Shown piece by piece: positions 26,587 to 37,308 of a stretch of DNA of 64,000 nt. The stretch is from Cellvibrio japonicus Ueda107. Lineage in GTDB: Bacteria > Pseudomonadota > Gammaproteobacteria > Pseudomonadales > Cellvibrionaceae. The position numbers and the translations under genes were made by a program. The stretch is from NCBI RefSeq assembly GCF_000019225.1, contig NC_010995.1, positions 2,798,501 through 2,862,500 on the forward strand, given 5' to 3'. The notes under the pieces are model-generated. The model had not been told where the DNA came from, did no database searches, and saw nothing but the letters and a program-made list of their open reading frames with translations. Within the stretch, counting starts at the first letter, position 1. The number at the start of each line of letters is the position of its first letter.

Positions 26587-28422
26587 TTAACGACCACTCA
26601 ATGCCTCGACCACGCCCTGGTAGGCAGGTTTGGGCTGCAAGTTATCGTTAAATAACAAAGGCCAGTCAGGCAGGTTTTGATGGGTATAGAGCCAGCTATC
26701 CGGGTCTGCAATACCCCATACCGTAATACCGCCGCGACGCCCCGGGGGTACGACTTCCAGGTACGCCTGGACAATTTCCTTGTAGCGCGCTTTTTGCCTG
26801 TCCAGGCCGGCACAGGACACTGCACAGTCATTACGATTGGTGTAATCGTTACTGGAATTACCGTCATAGGGATTATTCAAACGCACATCCAATTCAGTAA
26901 TCTTGATTTTGAGCGTTGGGCTGAGCGCGACAATCTTTTGCATAGCCTGGCGAATATTGGCGATGGACGGATAGTCGTTCATGACATGCATCTGGAAGCC
27001 AACACCATCAATCGGCACACCATTGTTTAGCAAGCGTTGCACCAGGTTTACCAGGGCTGTCGTTTTAGCGCCATTTTCTTCCGTGTTGAAATCGTTGTAG
27101 TACAACTCGGCTGTCGGGTCAGCAGCGCGGGCGCGCCGGAAGGCTTCGTCGATATACTCAGGCCCACCGAATTGGCGATAAAACACCGATTGGCGATAAC
27201 CGTTTGCCGAACCGCGACCATCCGGATCATCGGCCGAATCAAACAGCGCCTCGTTGACCACATCCCAACTTTTTACCTGGCCGGCAAAGTGTGCCGCGAC
27301 AGTATCGATATGGCGGGCAAAATCCTGGCGGAAATTGGCATTGCTATCACTTGCCCAGTTAGGTAATTGATAGCTGGGGTGCCAGACCAAGGCATGGCCG
27401 TGAACCGTTTGGCCATTTTGCGCAGCCCAACTCACCAGGCGATCCGAATTGGTAAATGAAAAATTGCTACCGGAATACATGTAGCTCATCTTCATAATAT
27501 TTTCGGCAGTGATCTGGTTAAATTCGGCACGTACAATATTTTGGCGGGCGCTGCTGGTAAAGATATCGGCATTACCGCCACTGGCAGCAACAGCAACACC
27601 TATCGGGAAATCTGCCAGGCTGGCCAAACCGTTGCCGGTGGCAACCGAACTGCTACTGCTGGATGATGACGATCGAATAGATGAAACAACCGATGACGAA
27701 CTCAGGCTACTGCTGGAACTGGACACGGGTGTGGAACTGCCGCTCCCCACAATACCAAAAGGTGCTGGCTGTGCGGCGCAGGTGGAACGTGCAATACAAC
27801 TGCGCTGGTCTTCCCAGCCCCATCCATTGGTGGTCGTCACGCACAGTGGATAGAGTGTGCCGTACCAATTACATTGCTGGTTACCACTGGACGAGCCGGG
27901 TGTACTGCTGGCAACACTGGAACTGCTTACCGGACTGGAACTGGCCATAGAACTGATAACAGAGCTTGCGACTGAACTGGGCGAGCTGGATGCAATACTG
28001 GACGGGACAGAAGAAGCCGGAGCTGAAGAAGAGGCCACAGATCCCGAGCAGATACTGCCACCCACACTGGGCCGCTCAGCACTGCCGCCATTTTTATTCA
28101 CCTGAAATCCAAAGGACACAGATTGCCCCGGCTGGATATTGCCATTCCAGCTCAGGTTTGATGCACTATAGGGATTACTGCCACTCACGTTGGCATTCCA
28201 GCTACTACTGAGTCGGTTGGTTGCGTATTGCCAATTGACAGACCATCCATTAATCGCACTGCTGCCGCGATTGGTAATCGTAATGTCGCCGGTATAGCCC
28301 GTGTTCCATTCGTTGGTAATGTTATAACTGCAAGTTGCTGTTTGTGCAGCAAGTGTATGGGCAAATAAGGCAGCACCAAGAAACGCTGCCGCACCCAGTG
28401 ACTTTGCCATCGCTGTTCTCAT
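26587..28422 (-). CDS. xyn10A: Endo-1,4-beta-xylanase, CBM2-CBM10-GH10
   Basis: The 611 residues comprise a signal peptide (1-26), a CBM2 (about 27-125), a Ser-rich linker, a CBM10 ([33 protein letters not shown], about 185-230), a second Ser linker and a GH10 barrel (about 270-611). The GH10 acid/base Glu is in SWDVVNEALFD and the nucleophile Glu in KITELDVRLN. It cleaves the xylan backbone while anchored to crystalline cellulose through the two CBMs. Size and module order match the xylanase A of Cellvibrio japonicus as I remember it. GGAG precedes the ATG. It lies downstream of the GH9 gene on the same strand, with its own terminator. Confidence 0.96.
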   Translation of the reverse strand: MRTAMAKSLGAAAFLGAALFAHTLAAQTATCSYNITNEWNTGYTGDITITNRGSSAINGWSVNWQYATNRLSSSWNANVSGSNPYSASNLSWNGNIQPGQSVSFGFQVNKNGGSAERPSVGGSICSGSVASSSAPASSVPSSIASSSPSSVASSVISSMASSSPVSSSSVASSTPGSSSGNQQCNWYGTLYPLCVTTTNGWGWEDQRSCIARSTCAAQPAPFGIVGSGSSTPVSSSSSSLSSSSVVSSIRSSSSSSSSSVATGNGLASLADFPIGVAVAASGGNADIFTSSARQNIVRAEFNQITAENIMKMSYMYSGSNFSFTNSDRLVSWAAQNGQTVHGHALVWHPSYQLPNWASDSNANFRQDFARHIDTVAAHFAGQVKSWDVVNEALFDSADDPDGRGSANGYRQSVFYRQFGGPEYIDEAFRRARAADPTAELYYNDFNTEENGAKTTALVNLVQRLLNNGVPIDGVGFQMHVMNDYPSIANIRQAMQKIVALSPTLKIKITELDVRLNNPYDGNSSNDYTNRNDCAVSCAGLDRQKARYKEIVQAYLEVVPPGRRGGITVWGIADPDSWLYTHQNLPDWPLLFNDNLQPKPAYQGVVEALSGR

Positions 28423-28525
28423 GGTGTGATCTCCAAAAATAAAGGATAAGGATTATTATTGTTGTGCTTGCCTGTCCTTGAGCGATTGATCCTCTGTCGA
28501 CCTTTCATAAAAATTATTCACAGCA

Positions 28526-28557
28526 AACAGTGGATGCCTGAACGGGCATCCACTGTT
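28526..28557 (-). terminator. Hairpin after the GH9 gene
   Basis: AACAGTGGATGCC pairs perfectly with GGCATCCACTGTT across a 6-nt loop (13-bp stem). On the minus strand the tail is TTTGCTG then AATAATTTTTA, a weak U-tract, so termination is likely but may be partial, allowing some read-through into xyn10A. Confidence 0.65.
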
Positions 28558-28579
28558 CGTATTGGCAATCAGAACATAA

Positions 28580-31468
28580 TTACTGACATACACTTCCGGT
28601 TACTGCAGGCACCTGTGCACTGCCTGCGCCTTTGGTTCCCTGGAACCCAAACTCAGCCGTTTGTCCCGGTTGGATATTGGCATTCCAACCCAATGCAGAT
28701 GCAGCATAGGGATTGTTACCCGTGACATTAGCATTCCAGGAATTGGTAATACGGCTACCGTCGCTGTAGCTCCAATTCACACTCCAACCGTTAATGGCAC
28801 TGCTACCGTTGTTACGCACACGGATAACAGCGGTAAAACCGTTGTTCCATTGGTTGGTCACCACGTATTGGCAATTGCCGCCGGAAGCTGCGCTGGATGA
28901 GCTGCTGGAAACAACACTCGAACTGGAGGAAACAATGGCCGATGAGCTGGATGAAGAACTACTGGAACTGGAAGAGTTGATATTGGATGCCGATGAGCTG
29001 GAGCCCGGGAAATAATCGGAAAAATACACGGAGACAAAAGTGGTTTCGGTCGCTACGCCGCCGCGACCATCGCTGACGGTCATACTCACTTCGTAACCAC
29101 GCTGGTTGCTGACGTGAATACTGGCGCTTGAACTGGAACCAGAGGCAACCACTGTGTTGCCTGAAATCACTTGCCATGAATAAGTCAAATTATCACCATC
29201 CGGATCAGACGCTGCCCCATTGATATGCAGTGTGCAACAGACCATAGAGCCCCCCTCGAATCCCGTTGCATTTGCACTGAGTTGCAAGGTCGGGCTGCGA
29301 TTAGCCGCTTGGCTACTGGACGATGCAGCACCAACAATACCGTAGGGTGCAGGCTGCGCTGAGCAGGTACTTGCAGAAATACAGCTCTGGCTATTTTCCC
29401 AACCCCATCCACTTTGGGTGGTTACACACAGGGGATACAAGGTGCCGTACCAGTTACAACGCAATCCGCCGGAGACAGACGATGAACTGCTGGCTACGAC
29501 AGACGAGCTGCTGCTTGAACTGGAGGGCATCGATGAACTGGAGCTGCTGGGTTGAATAGAGCTACTTGAGCTTGATGGAATAATCGATGAACTGCTGGAG
29601 CTGGACACCGGCACAGAACTGCTGGAACTGGATGAGGATGACGAACTGCCTCCCTGTGTTGCCGCAAAATCGTTGTAGAAGCCCAGTACCCACGCCAGCG
29701 GCGCATTCCAGTTAATGGTAATTTCATTGGTAGACCAGGCATCGATAGAGTCCAGCCAACAAGTTGCCGGACGGCTGGTACAACCACTCAGGCGGCTTGC
29801 AGACAAGCTATCTTCCAATCCGGCGTTGGGACCACCGGATAATGCACCTGGTGGAGCCCAGGGATAGTTGCTGTTAAGTGCACCTGCCCAAAAACGATGG
29901 TGGGGCTGGGCAACCGTATTAGTGCCCAAACCGGTAATAAATGATGTAGACAGCACATTGCTGCCGAACAAATAGTTAATCCCCTTGGAAACACCCAAAG
30001 CAAAGTTTTGGTTACCGGAGAAATCGTAGGCAAGTCCCATCAATACCAACTTATTGGCAATAACCGAGTTGGAACCCCAATAGTATTCAAGGCTGGATAA
30101 AGGCGCCGGGTAGCCCGATGCACTTTGCGTCGTTAGATGGGTGGATGCGATGGTTTGTATATGGTTGCGCGCGGCTATGCGCAAACTATTGGTATGTGTT
30201 GCTGGAACCACCGCCAATGACATGACACCCAGCAATTCAGTATCCGGCCAGCCAAAGTCGGTGCGCTCCAGTGTGTAGTTATTAATGGTTGGCAAGTATC
30301 TGCTATCGCCGGTGGTGATATAGAGCTCGGCAGCCGCCCAATAGAATTCATCGGCAACAAAGCGATCGCCATAACCGCCACCGCCATTATCGTAATTGCC
30401 GGAATAAATATCGTTGGGGTTTGCCTGTGCAGCATTCCAGGCGCGCTCGGCAGCGGTCAGGCACAGTGCGGCAAAACCGGCGTCGATGTCTTTCCAGATA
30501 CGTGCAGCCTGTGCGGCTGTTGCCGCCAGGTTAAGTGTTGCAGCCGTGCTGGGCGGCACCAGGGCACGCTGTTGCGGATCTTCATGGGGTGCCAAAGGTA
30601 ATCCCGTCCAACCCACATCGTGAATTTTGTGATGGGCCATACCTGCCTTGGCCTGGCCTTGTGGCACTTGCATGGCCAACATAAATTCCATTTGCCAGCG
30701 CGCTTCATCAAGGATATCGGCAACACCATTGCCGCTCTCGGGAATATTCATGCTGCCATCGGCAACAGCCGCCAGGTTACCGGTGATGTGTTGCGCACGC
30801 TCGTACAGGTTCAGCAAAGTCCATACGGAAATGCCACCATTGACAACATACTTGCCATGGTCGCCCGCGTCGTACCAACCCTTGGTAACATTCAGGGAAT
30901 AATTACAGGTACCAGACCAACAGGGAACATTCATATCGCCCTTATTAGCGCCCTGGTTCAAATGCCCGGCCGGGCGCGACCAGCGGCTATGGCTTGCATA
31001 GGAGCCGCGACCACCACCGGTGTAGGGAGTTTCAATCGCGATGCCACTGCGGTTGTGGTAGAAATATTTTAACGCGTCATAAAACGCGGCATTGAAGGTT
31101 GTTGATGAAATACTAAAGGGATAACTGCTATCGCCACCGACCGTTAAGGTGAACCCACTGCCTGTTGCCGTGACTGAGGATAAATCAATGTGGTGAATAT
31201 TGTCCCCGGATGATGCATCGCTGCCTTTGGGAATCGTTTGTCCGGAAGCAATCAAACTGCCATTGTGTGTTAACTGCCAGGTTTGTGCGCTGTTGTTACT
31301 CGCTTTATAAACAGCAATCCTATCGCCATTGGGGATATAACCCAATTGGTTGACACGGGGGTTACCCACCTCAGCCTGTGCCACACCCAAGGTACAGCCC
31401 ACTAACACAAGTGCCTGTACTAATGGCTTGACCAAAGCCGGTATCTTCAATACGGAACGATTTATCAT
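28580..31468 (-). CDS. celA: GH9 endoglucanase with CBM10, PKD-like domain and CBM2
   Basis: From the ATG at 31468 the protein has 962 residues, the length I remember for C. japonicus endoglucanase A; an ATG 15 bp further upstream is the alternative. A signal peptide ends near VAQA. An Ig-like N-terminal domain ([23 protein letters not shown]) precedes the GH9 barrel (about 130-610), with [15 protein letters not shown] holding the catalytic Asp pair and [15 protein letters not shown] the catalytic Glu. After poly-Ser linkers come a CBM10 ([15 protein letters not shown]), a PKD/cadherin-like domain ([20 protein letters not shown]) and a C-terminal CBM2. It is a secreted cellulase. The alternative locus name cel9B may apply; I could not verify which is current. 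Confidence 0.93.
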
Positions 31469-31727
31469 CGCCAAAGGCCTCAATATAAATTAGGGAATCG
31501 ATGGAAACACCCACGCAATAGAACCGACGGTGTAACAGGTGCAGCGCACGGACTCGCGCAGAAAAGATGGGTGTCATCACAAAAATCGGCACATGGCACA
31601 ACACCATGTACCTAAGGGGAATTAAAAAAGCCATCCTTAGCCGGGGCATCTCTCCAAATGCCTGTCCTGGCTCACTCTCACTCGGTATCAGCGCTGCATG
31701 GGATATGCAGCGCGCTCACCACTTGCG

Positions 31728-33824
31728 TTATTGCAGTGGTGGATAAGCGTTTTGCAACAGGATCTGGAACGCTTCTGAATGCCAGCGACCCGCGTGTGGA
31801 GCATCGGGGATGGAACCTGTCAGAGTGCCATTTGCTGTTGTGAAAGTTGGATCGCAGAAACGGTCGAAACCTTTCGCTGGATCTACCGGATCGATAATGC
31901 CGGCTCTACCAACACCATCAGACTCCCCTGGTGGTTTCACCCACACATAAGCATCGATACCCGCAGCCGGACTTACACGCGGACGCTCACCGATACCACC
32001 GTACTGGTTACACCAGTTACCGCGGTGATAGCGACGGTCTACGCGGGATTCGTCAACAAAGGTATCAACATTAGTGCTGGTAGATTGCGCCGTCGGACGA
32101 TTTGGACCACCCCAACCATTGCGTGAGGTATCAATCAGCATACCAATGGTTGATGGGAAACCGGCTGCAATCATGCGTGTACGCCAGGCTTGTACGAAGG
32201 CCACTTCACTGAAGTAGGAGTTCCACTCATAGAACTTGGCTTGGCGCACCTGGGTACCGCCACCACTGCCTGGCATTGCACTGCTAGCCAATGAGTCGAG
32301 GAAAGGCTCATACACTGGGGTATAACCGGCGGTGTTGGAAACGAAACCGGCAATGCTGTTTACACCGGCAGTGGTGCCTTTAATGGCGTCACCGATCAGG
32401 GTAATTGCTTTGCCGAAGTTGTCATCCCAACCCAACCAGCCAGAGTGGCCAATATCAACATAAGAATAAACGTTGCTGATTTGCGACAGTTTATTCAGCG
32501 TGTAGCGGGTATTGGGAATGTAACCATGGGTCATATCAGCAGCTTCCTGACAAGCGGGAGTGCTCAAATTGGTAACCAGGTTGGGCAGTGAGTCCGGCTC
32601 GATAATCGCAATGATGCGCAGGCTGCTGTATTTCGGATCAGAGAAGATTGACGCAATTACATCAATGTACTCGTTGCGATAACGCGCAGTACCTTCCGGG
32701 CCCTGAACCAATTCACCGTTGGATGCCAAGGCATGGCAATCGCGGTTGGGCAGGTCATAGACTACAACCTGGATCAGGTTGGCATTTTGATCCAGTGCCG
32801 CATCCAGGTGATCGCGCAAACCAAAGCTGCCATCGGGCGGCTCAATCGCACCGATACGATCCATCCACACAGCGGTGTTGTAATTGGCTACTCTGGAGCC
32901 ACCATTTTCCGCTTGTGCCTTGGCAGACCAAACCGGATCAATATACCAACGCGCATCCACGAAGGGGTTATCCAAACGTGGGCCCTGGCTGCTATTGACT
33001 GAAGAGCTGCTGGAGGACGATGAGGAGCGGATACTGCTGCTACTGGATGATGAGGGTACAACAACGCTGCTACTGCTGCTGGATGAAGGCACAACAACAC
33101 TGCTGCTTGAGCTTGAAGAAGGCACAAGGCTGCTGCTACTGGATGATGAAGGAGTGACCACCGATGAACTGGAGGATGAACTCACACCGCAAGACCCACT
33201 GCCCACAATGCCGTAAGGACAGGGTTGTGAACTACAGGTGCTCACTGCAATACAGCTGCGATTATTTTCCCAACCCCAACCACTGGTCGTGGTTACACAA
33301 ACAGGATACAGGGTACCGTACCAGTTACACTGCTGCGCAGTGATTGGCGATGAACTTGAGCTGCTTGGCACCGAGCTTGAGCTGGGAACGCTGCTCGGAA
33401 CAGAGCTGCTTGATGGAACACTGGAAGGCACAGAGGAAGACGTGCTGCCACTGCAAATGCTGCCAGAAAGTTGCGGTACTTCAGCAGCGCCGCCATTTTT
33501 ATCCACCTGGAAACCAAAGGTTGCACTTTGGCCCGGCTGCAAGTTGCCATTCCAACTGAGGTTGCTCGCTGAATAAGGATTGCTGCCTGAAACATTGGCA
33601 TTCCAGGAACCACTCAAACGGTTAGCATTATATTGCCAGCTTACTGACCAGCTGCTAACGGCACTGGAACCGCTGTTAGTAACAACGATTTCACCCGTCA
33701 AACCGGTATTCCACTCATTGGTAATTTTGTAGGTACATGCTGCCTGGGAGCTATGGCTGGCAGCGATTAAGCCGAGGCTTAGCAAACCTGCCAAACCATA
33801 GGCTTTTTTCATTCTAGTTAACAT
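31728..33824 (-). CDS. cel6A: GH6 cellobiohydrolase, CBM2-CBM10-GH6
   Basis: I chose the ATG at 33824 (698 residues) because AGGAG lies 8 nt before it. A signal peptide ends at SHSSQA. A CBM2 (CTYKITNEWNTGLTGEIVVTN) covers about 28-125, a CBM10 ([27 protein letters not shown]) about 165-210, and a long Ser/Pro/Val linker reaches about 285. The GH6 domain follows, with IAIIEPDSLPNLVTN (general acid Asp region), TPACQEAADMTHGY, a WNSYFSEVAFVQAW strand and LIDTSRNGWGG. GH6 enzymes of this type release cellobiose from non-reducing ends. It lies upstream of the GH9 gene across 260 bp. Confidence 0.95.
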   Translation of the reverse strand: MLTRMKKAYGLAGLLSLGLIAASHSSQAACTYKITNEWNTGLTGEIVVTNSGSSAVSSWSVSWQYNANRLSGSWNANVSGSNPYSASNLSWNGNLQPGQSATFGFQVDKNGGAAEVPQLSGSICSGSTSSSVPSSVPSSSSVPSSVPSSSSVPSSSSSSPITAQQCNWYGTLYPVCVTTTSGWGWENNRSCIAVSTCSSQPCPYGIVGSGSCGVSSSSSSSVVTPSSSSSSSLVPSSSSSSSVVVPSSSSSSSVVVPSSSSSSSIRSSSSSSSSSVNSSQGPRLDNPFVDARWYIDPVWSAKAQAENGGSRVANYNTAVWMDRIGAIEPPDGSFGLRDHLDAALDQNANLIQVVVYDLPNRDCHALASNGELVQGPEGTARYRNEYIDVIASIFSDPKYSSLRIIAIIEPDSLPNLVTNLSTPACQEAADMTHGYIPNTRYTLNKLSQISNVYSYVDIGHSGWLGWDDNFGKAITLIGDAIKGTTAGVNSIAGFVSNTAGYTPVYEPFLDSLASSAMPGSGGGTQVRQAKFYEWNSYFSEVAFVQAWRTRMIAAGFPSTIGMLIDTSRNGWGGPNRPTAQSTSTNVDTFVDESRVDRRYHRGNWCNQYGGIGERPRVSPAAGIDAYVWVKPPGESDGVGRAGIIDPVDPAKGFDRFCDPTFTTANGTLTGSIPDAPHAGRWHSEAFQILLQNAYPPLQ

Positions 33825-34352
33825 GGAAGTTCTCCTGGATTCCAGTGATAAGGGTAAAAGTCGATGCAATTACCCTTGTTATTATTCGGTGCTATCACTA
33901 TTGCGATAGCCACCCTGGCTACTACAACCTTGTATGCCACCATCACCGAAGTAACTGCAGCAAAGCCTGCTAGCGCGCCAATCCATGCAGGCATCCTTGA
34001 AGAAACAACGCAGCGCCTTATTTCACATATCAACCCGGTTGATATGCAAAAAATTGCATGCATACCTGCATACAATTGATAAAAAACGCCCACGCCATAT
34101 CGATCAATCTGTACTTCACTCAAAATGACAGCGCTATCATTTTTAGGCGAGCGAAAACATTTTTCTTTGATCTAATTAACAAAGCCCTTTTTTTATTTAA
34201 ATAATGTGGTGCAGATAAACTCTTTTCATTTATCTGCACCAGATCACTTCCCTTTCGCCCTTTGTTTGTCTCTAACAACGTCTACTTTGATGTTGCGCAC
34301 AAAAAATAAAAATGTTGTGCGCGCGATCAGATAGCTTTCGCCAAGCCGATCA
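33825..34352. other. Intergenic region upstream of cel6A
   Basis: The 528 bp hold the cel6A promoter region and the 3' end of the GH5 transcription unit. A 12-bp hairpin at 34208-34240 is the only strong structure. A plus-strand frame at 33864-34079 encodes 71 residues with a hydrophobic start; it is antisense to the cel6A leader and probably not a gene. No cis-regulatory motif stands out. Confidence 0.5.
34208..34240 (-). terminator. Hairpin downstream of the GH5 gene
   Basis: GGTGCAGATAAA pairs perfectly with TTTATCTGCACC (12 bp, 9-nt loop), 113 bp past the GH5 stop. The minus-strand tail is A/T-rich but not a clean U-tract, so its role as a terminator is moderate. Confidence 0.5.
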
Positions 34353-36038
34353 TTAATTGCAAACCGACCCTGTCACAACAGGAACAGAGGCCGCCTGATT
34401 AGCGGATTTTGTTCCCTGGAATCCAAGCTCAACTGTCTGGCCAGGCTGGATACTGCCATTCCATGAAAGATGAGTGGCGGTATAGGGATTAGTGCCGGTG
34501 ACATTGGCATTCCAACTGTTCGTCAAGCGTGAACCGTCACTGTAGCTCCAGCTAACACTCCAACCATTAATGGCTGAACTGCCACGGTTGGTGATACGCA
34601 CTGCACCGGTGAAACCATCACCCCATTGGTTGGTCACCACATATTGGCAATTACCCGCAGGTGCAGCGGAACTTGCTACAGAAGAGGCGATACTGCTCGA
34701 TGAAGATGACGACGAGCGAATGCTGCTGGATGATGAGCTGATAACACTACTGGTGCTGCTGACAACCGAGCTGGAAGAACTGGCAACAGACGATGAGCTA
34801 TCCCCCACAATGCCCCAGGGCGCCGGTTGTGCACTACAGGTAGCACGGGCAATACAACTTTGGTTATTTTCCCATCCCCAGCCATTGCTAGTGGTGACAC
34901 ACAAGGGATAGCGAGTGCCATACCAATTACACTGCTGCCCACCGCTGACAGAGGATACAGAGCTGGATGAAGCCGAACTGGATGAAACAACACTCGACAC
35001 TGCTGAGCTGGAGCTGCTGGATACCACAGAGGAACTGCTGGACGATGAACTGGATGCAGAACCGTAAACACTGGCCAGTTGTGCAGTAGCCTTAATACCG
35101 TTGGTACCATTGATTAGGCGATTCCCCCAGGTTGAAAGGCTATTCACATTCCAGTTATTGGTGATATCCAGAGACGCTACATTACTGCTATTGCCCGACC
35201 AGGACCAACCGAGGTATCCGATGTTGTATTGCTGGGCTACTGCCATAATAGAATCGGCATCGACAAACTCACCATAATGGTCAGCGCCAAACTCACCTAC
35301 AATCAACGGCAGATTATGGGTCTGCATAAAGCGGGTCACATAGCTTTCCACTGTGGAGCGGGATTGATACACCTGATACATGTGGACACTAAACAGGGTA
35401 TTTTTCAGTGTATCGGCTGCCGCAACGCTGGAAGCGTTATTCAGCATAATTTCTTCCCAATCCTGCCCCCAGTTAGCGGCATCCACAATCAGTGTATGCG
35501 TCAAGCCTGCGGTGCGAATACGTTGAATCGCCTGCTTATGTTGATCAACCCAGGTGCTGGCGGGCACGCCATTACCATAAGGTTCATTGGCAATATTGAT
35601 CAATACATAATCTTCCTGGCCTTGTAGCGTTGCCGCCATATCGAGCCAATAGGTAGTAGCGTTATAAAGGGTTCCGGCAGAAGCCTGCTCACCGGAACCG
35701 GTGACATCGTGAACTTCCAACACCACAATTAGCTTATTTTGTTTGGCCCAGTTAATGATATTAGCCACTTCTGTAGCTGTGGTGCGGGTCCATTGCTGGC
35801 CATCTGCAAGCACAACACGCACGGTATTGGCTTTCACGCTGGCGATATCCGCAAGCGCCTGCTGGGTACGACTGGTGTACCAGGCATGCGGGTGATTAAC
35901 ACCGCGCATAATGAATGGATTGCCATTACCATCGAGCAATTGGGTACCGGAAATCTTAAAGCCGGCCAATGCCGCAGTCGCAGTCCCGATTAAGGAAAAC
36001 GCAACAGCAGCATTAAATAAAAATTTTTTCATATTCAT
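34353..36038 (-). CDS. GH5 (subfamily 8-like) beta-mannanase with CBM10 and CBM2
   Basis: The frame extends upstream, but MNMKKFLFNAAVAFSLIGTATAALA is clearly the signal peptide, so I start at 36038 (561 residues); 36032 is equally possible. The catalytic domain begins GFKISGTQLLDGNGNPFIMRGVNHPHAWY and resembles bacterial GH5_8 mannanases rather than GH5 cellulases. It has the acid/base Glu in INIANEPYGN and the nucleophile Glu in LIVGEFGADH. Then follow a Ser linker, a CBM10 (QCNWYGTRYPLCVTTSNGWGWENNQSC), another Ser linker and a C-terminal CBM2 ([21 protein letters not shown]). The module order is the reverse of cel6A. Mannan is the expected substrate; activity on cellulose cannot be excluded. 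Confidence 0.88.
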   Translation of the reverse strand: MNMKKFLFNAAVAFSLIGTATAALAGFKISGTQLLDGNGNPFIMRGVNHPHAWYTSRTQQALADIASVKANTVRVVLADGQQWTRTTATEVANIINWAKQNKLIVVLEVHDVTGSGEQASAGTLYNATTYWLDMAATLQGQEDYVLINIANEPYGNGVPASTWVDQHKQAIQRIRTAGLTHTLIVDAANWGQDWEEIMLNNASSVAAADTLKNTLFSVHMYQVYQSRSTVESYVTRFMQTHNLPLIVGEFGADHYGEFVDADSIMAVAQQYNIGYLGWSWSGNSSNVASLDITNNWNVNSLSTWGNRLINGTNGIKATAQLASVYGSASSSSSSSSSVVSSSSSSAVSSVVSSSSASSSSVSSVSGGQQCNWYGTRYPLCVTTSNGWGWENNQSCIARATCSAQPAPWGIVGDSSSSVASSSSSVVSSTSSVISSSSSSIRSSSSSSSSIASSVASSAAPAGNCQYVVTNQWGDGFTGAVRITNRGSSAINGWSVSWSYSDGSRLTNSWNANVTGTNPYTATHLSWNGSIQPGQTVELGFQGTKSANQAASVPVVTGSVCN

Positions 36039-37308
36039 CGGTAACTTTCGGGTAGATCGCTTGGTAAAAACACCATCGTTGGAAAAAACGTCCAGAAAGG
36101 ATTTAGCCATGTTTAGCTCCGTTATCATCGAATGCATTAACCAGAATGTGGCGTTTATCAACCGAAGCCTGGCGTCGATCCCGCTATCTAAAACAGGAAT
36201 AACAACGCAACCCGCGCACAGGTTGATTCTTTAGCCACTGCTAAAACCATTGTGTTTTTTCCAAAATTTTTTCAGGGCACAACAAGGCTACTGGCACAAT
36301 CCCATAAGAGAGCACGCAAGTTCATTCATAGCTTTGGTTGCGCCTGGCAACTGCCCTTATTGTTGTATTGGGTCAGCCACGTAAGCACGTTTGGTTGATG
36401 GGTGCTGGGCGGTAAAGCGGAGCAAATGCTAACTTCTCCACACAGCAGCTGTATGAGCCATTTTTTATAGTTAGTCAGAGAGATTTATCTGCCAGTACCC
36501 CGGCACTTTGTCGTGGATTGGAACCCTGTCGCGGATTATCAGGCCTGGAACCGGTTTTCACCGCTGACACCTGAATCACACGTAAAACTCGCTATCATTA
36601 AAATTGTTTTTGCGAGGGCCATTGCCTGACGACTTTTTTCAAGGTAGTGTAAATAAAAATAAATAGCAACCCCCTGCTATGGGGTTGCAGAGCCGATTGT
36701 CACCAAAATCATCAAACAACTTATCTTTGGCATTAAATTAATCGTGTATCAAAAAGAAAACGAGAAGGGTGACACAATTCGCATGGCAACAATATCCATA
36801 ACCACTGCAATATGGATCACAAAAAATAAAAGCAAAACCTATAACTTTTAAAAACTTGCAAGAATGAAAAAGAAATAGCAAAGAACAAGGCGAAGGAAAC
36901 CGCTGTTACCAGGATATTTTTTTATAGTTAACAACTTATACAACAACAATTTGCGAGCCTCTTTCGAGATATCGCACCTATCAACTCTGAATATGTTTGT
37001 AGTGGTTTTTTGCGGTTTTCCAGCAGAAAACTCCGACTTTCATTTTCTTCATCATTGAATCGCAGCAGCAAATGCACTGCCAGGATTAACCTGCACAGGC
37101 TATCGGAAACTACCGGCCGGCGAACATGTATCAACATGTAACCAGGCAATAAAAATCCGCAAATAGCCAACTGCAGCATCCCGGCCTACCCACAAAAAAT
37201 ATACGCATTTGTTGATGCCAAGCATCCGGCAGAAGCTCCTCCCTGGCACGACATGGTATCAATGCCAGCGGTGTTTGCTTCTGTATCGACTTTTGGAGAA
37301 CAACAGAG
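36039..37308. other. Long intergenic region between divergent GH5 and GH74 genes
   Basis: About 1.27 kb separates the two divergent genes. It must hold both promoters. I see no convincing gene: the short minus-strand frames near 36928-37370 lack ribosome binding sites and family resemblance. A hairpin (36666-36688) with a T-rich minus-strand tail is the main structure. The size is unusual for this gene-dense window. Confidence 0.6.
36666..36688 (-). terminator. Orphan hairpin with minus-strand U-rich tail
   Basis: GCAACCCC and GGGGTTGC form a perfect 8-bp stem around CTGCTAT. On the minus strand it is followed by TATTTATTTTTATTTA. No minus-strand gene ends here, so it could close a small RNA or short leader transcript. 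Confidence 0.4.

Noticed and set aside
31691..31713. Hairpin GCGCTGCAT/ATGCAGCGC just after cel6A as a terminator
   Set aside because: The stem is real but no U-tract follows on either strand, so I did not list it as a terminator.
25696..33216. Plus-strand frames rich in Leu, Glu and Asp opposite the enzyme genes
   Set aside because: They are the reverse complement of the poly-serine linker codons of the minus-strand enzymes and show no start signals or family resemblance.
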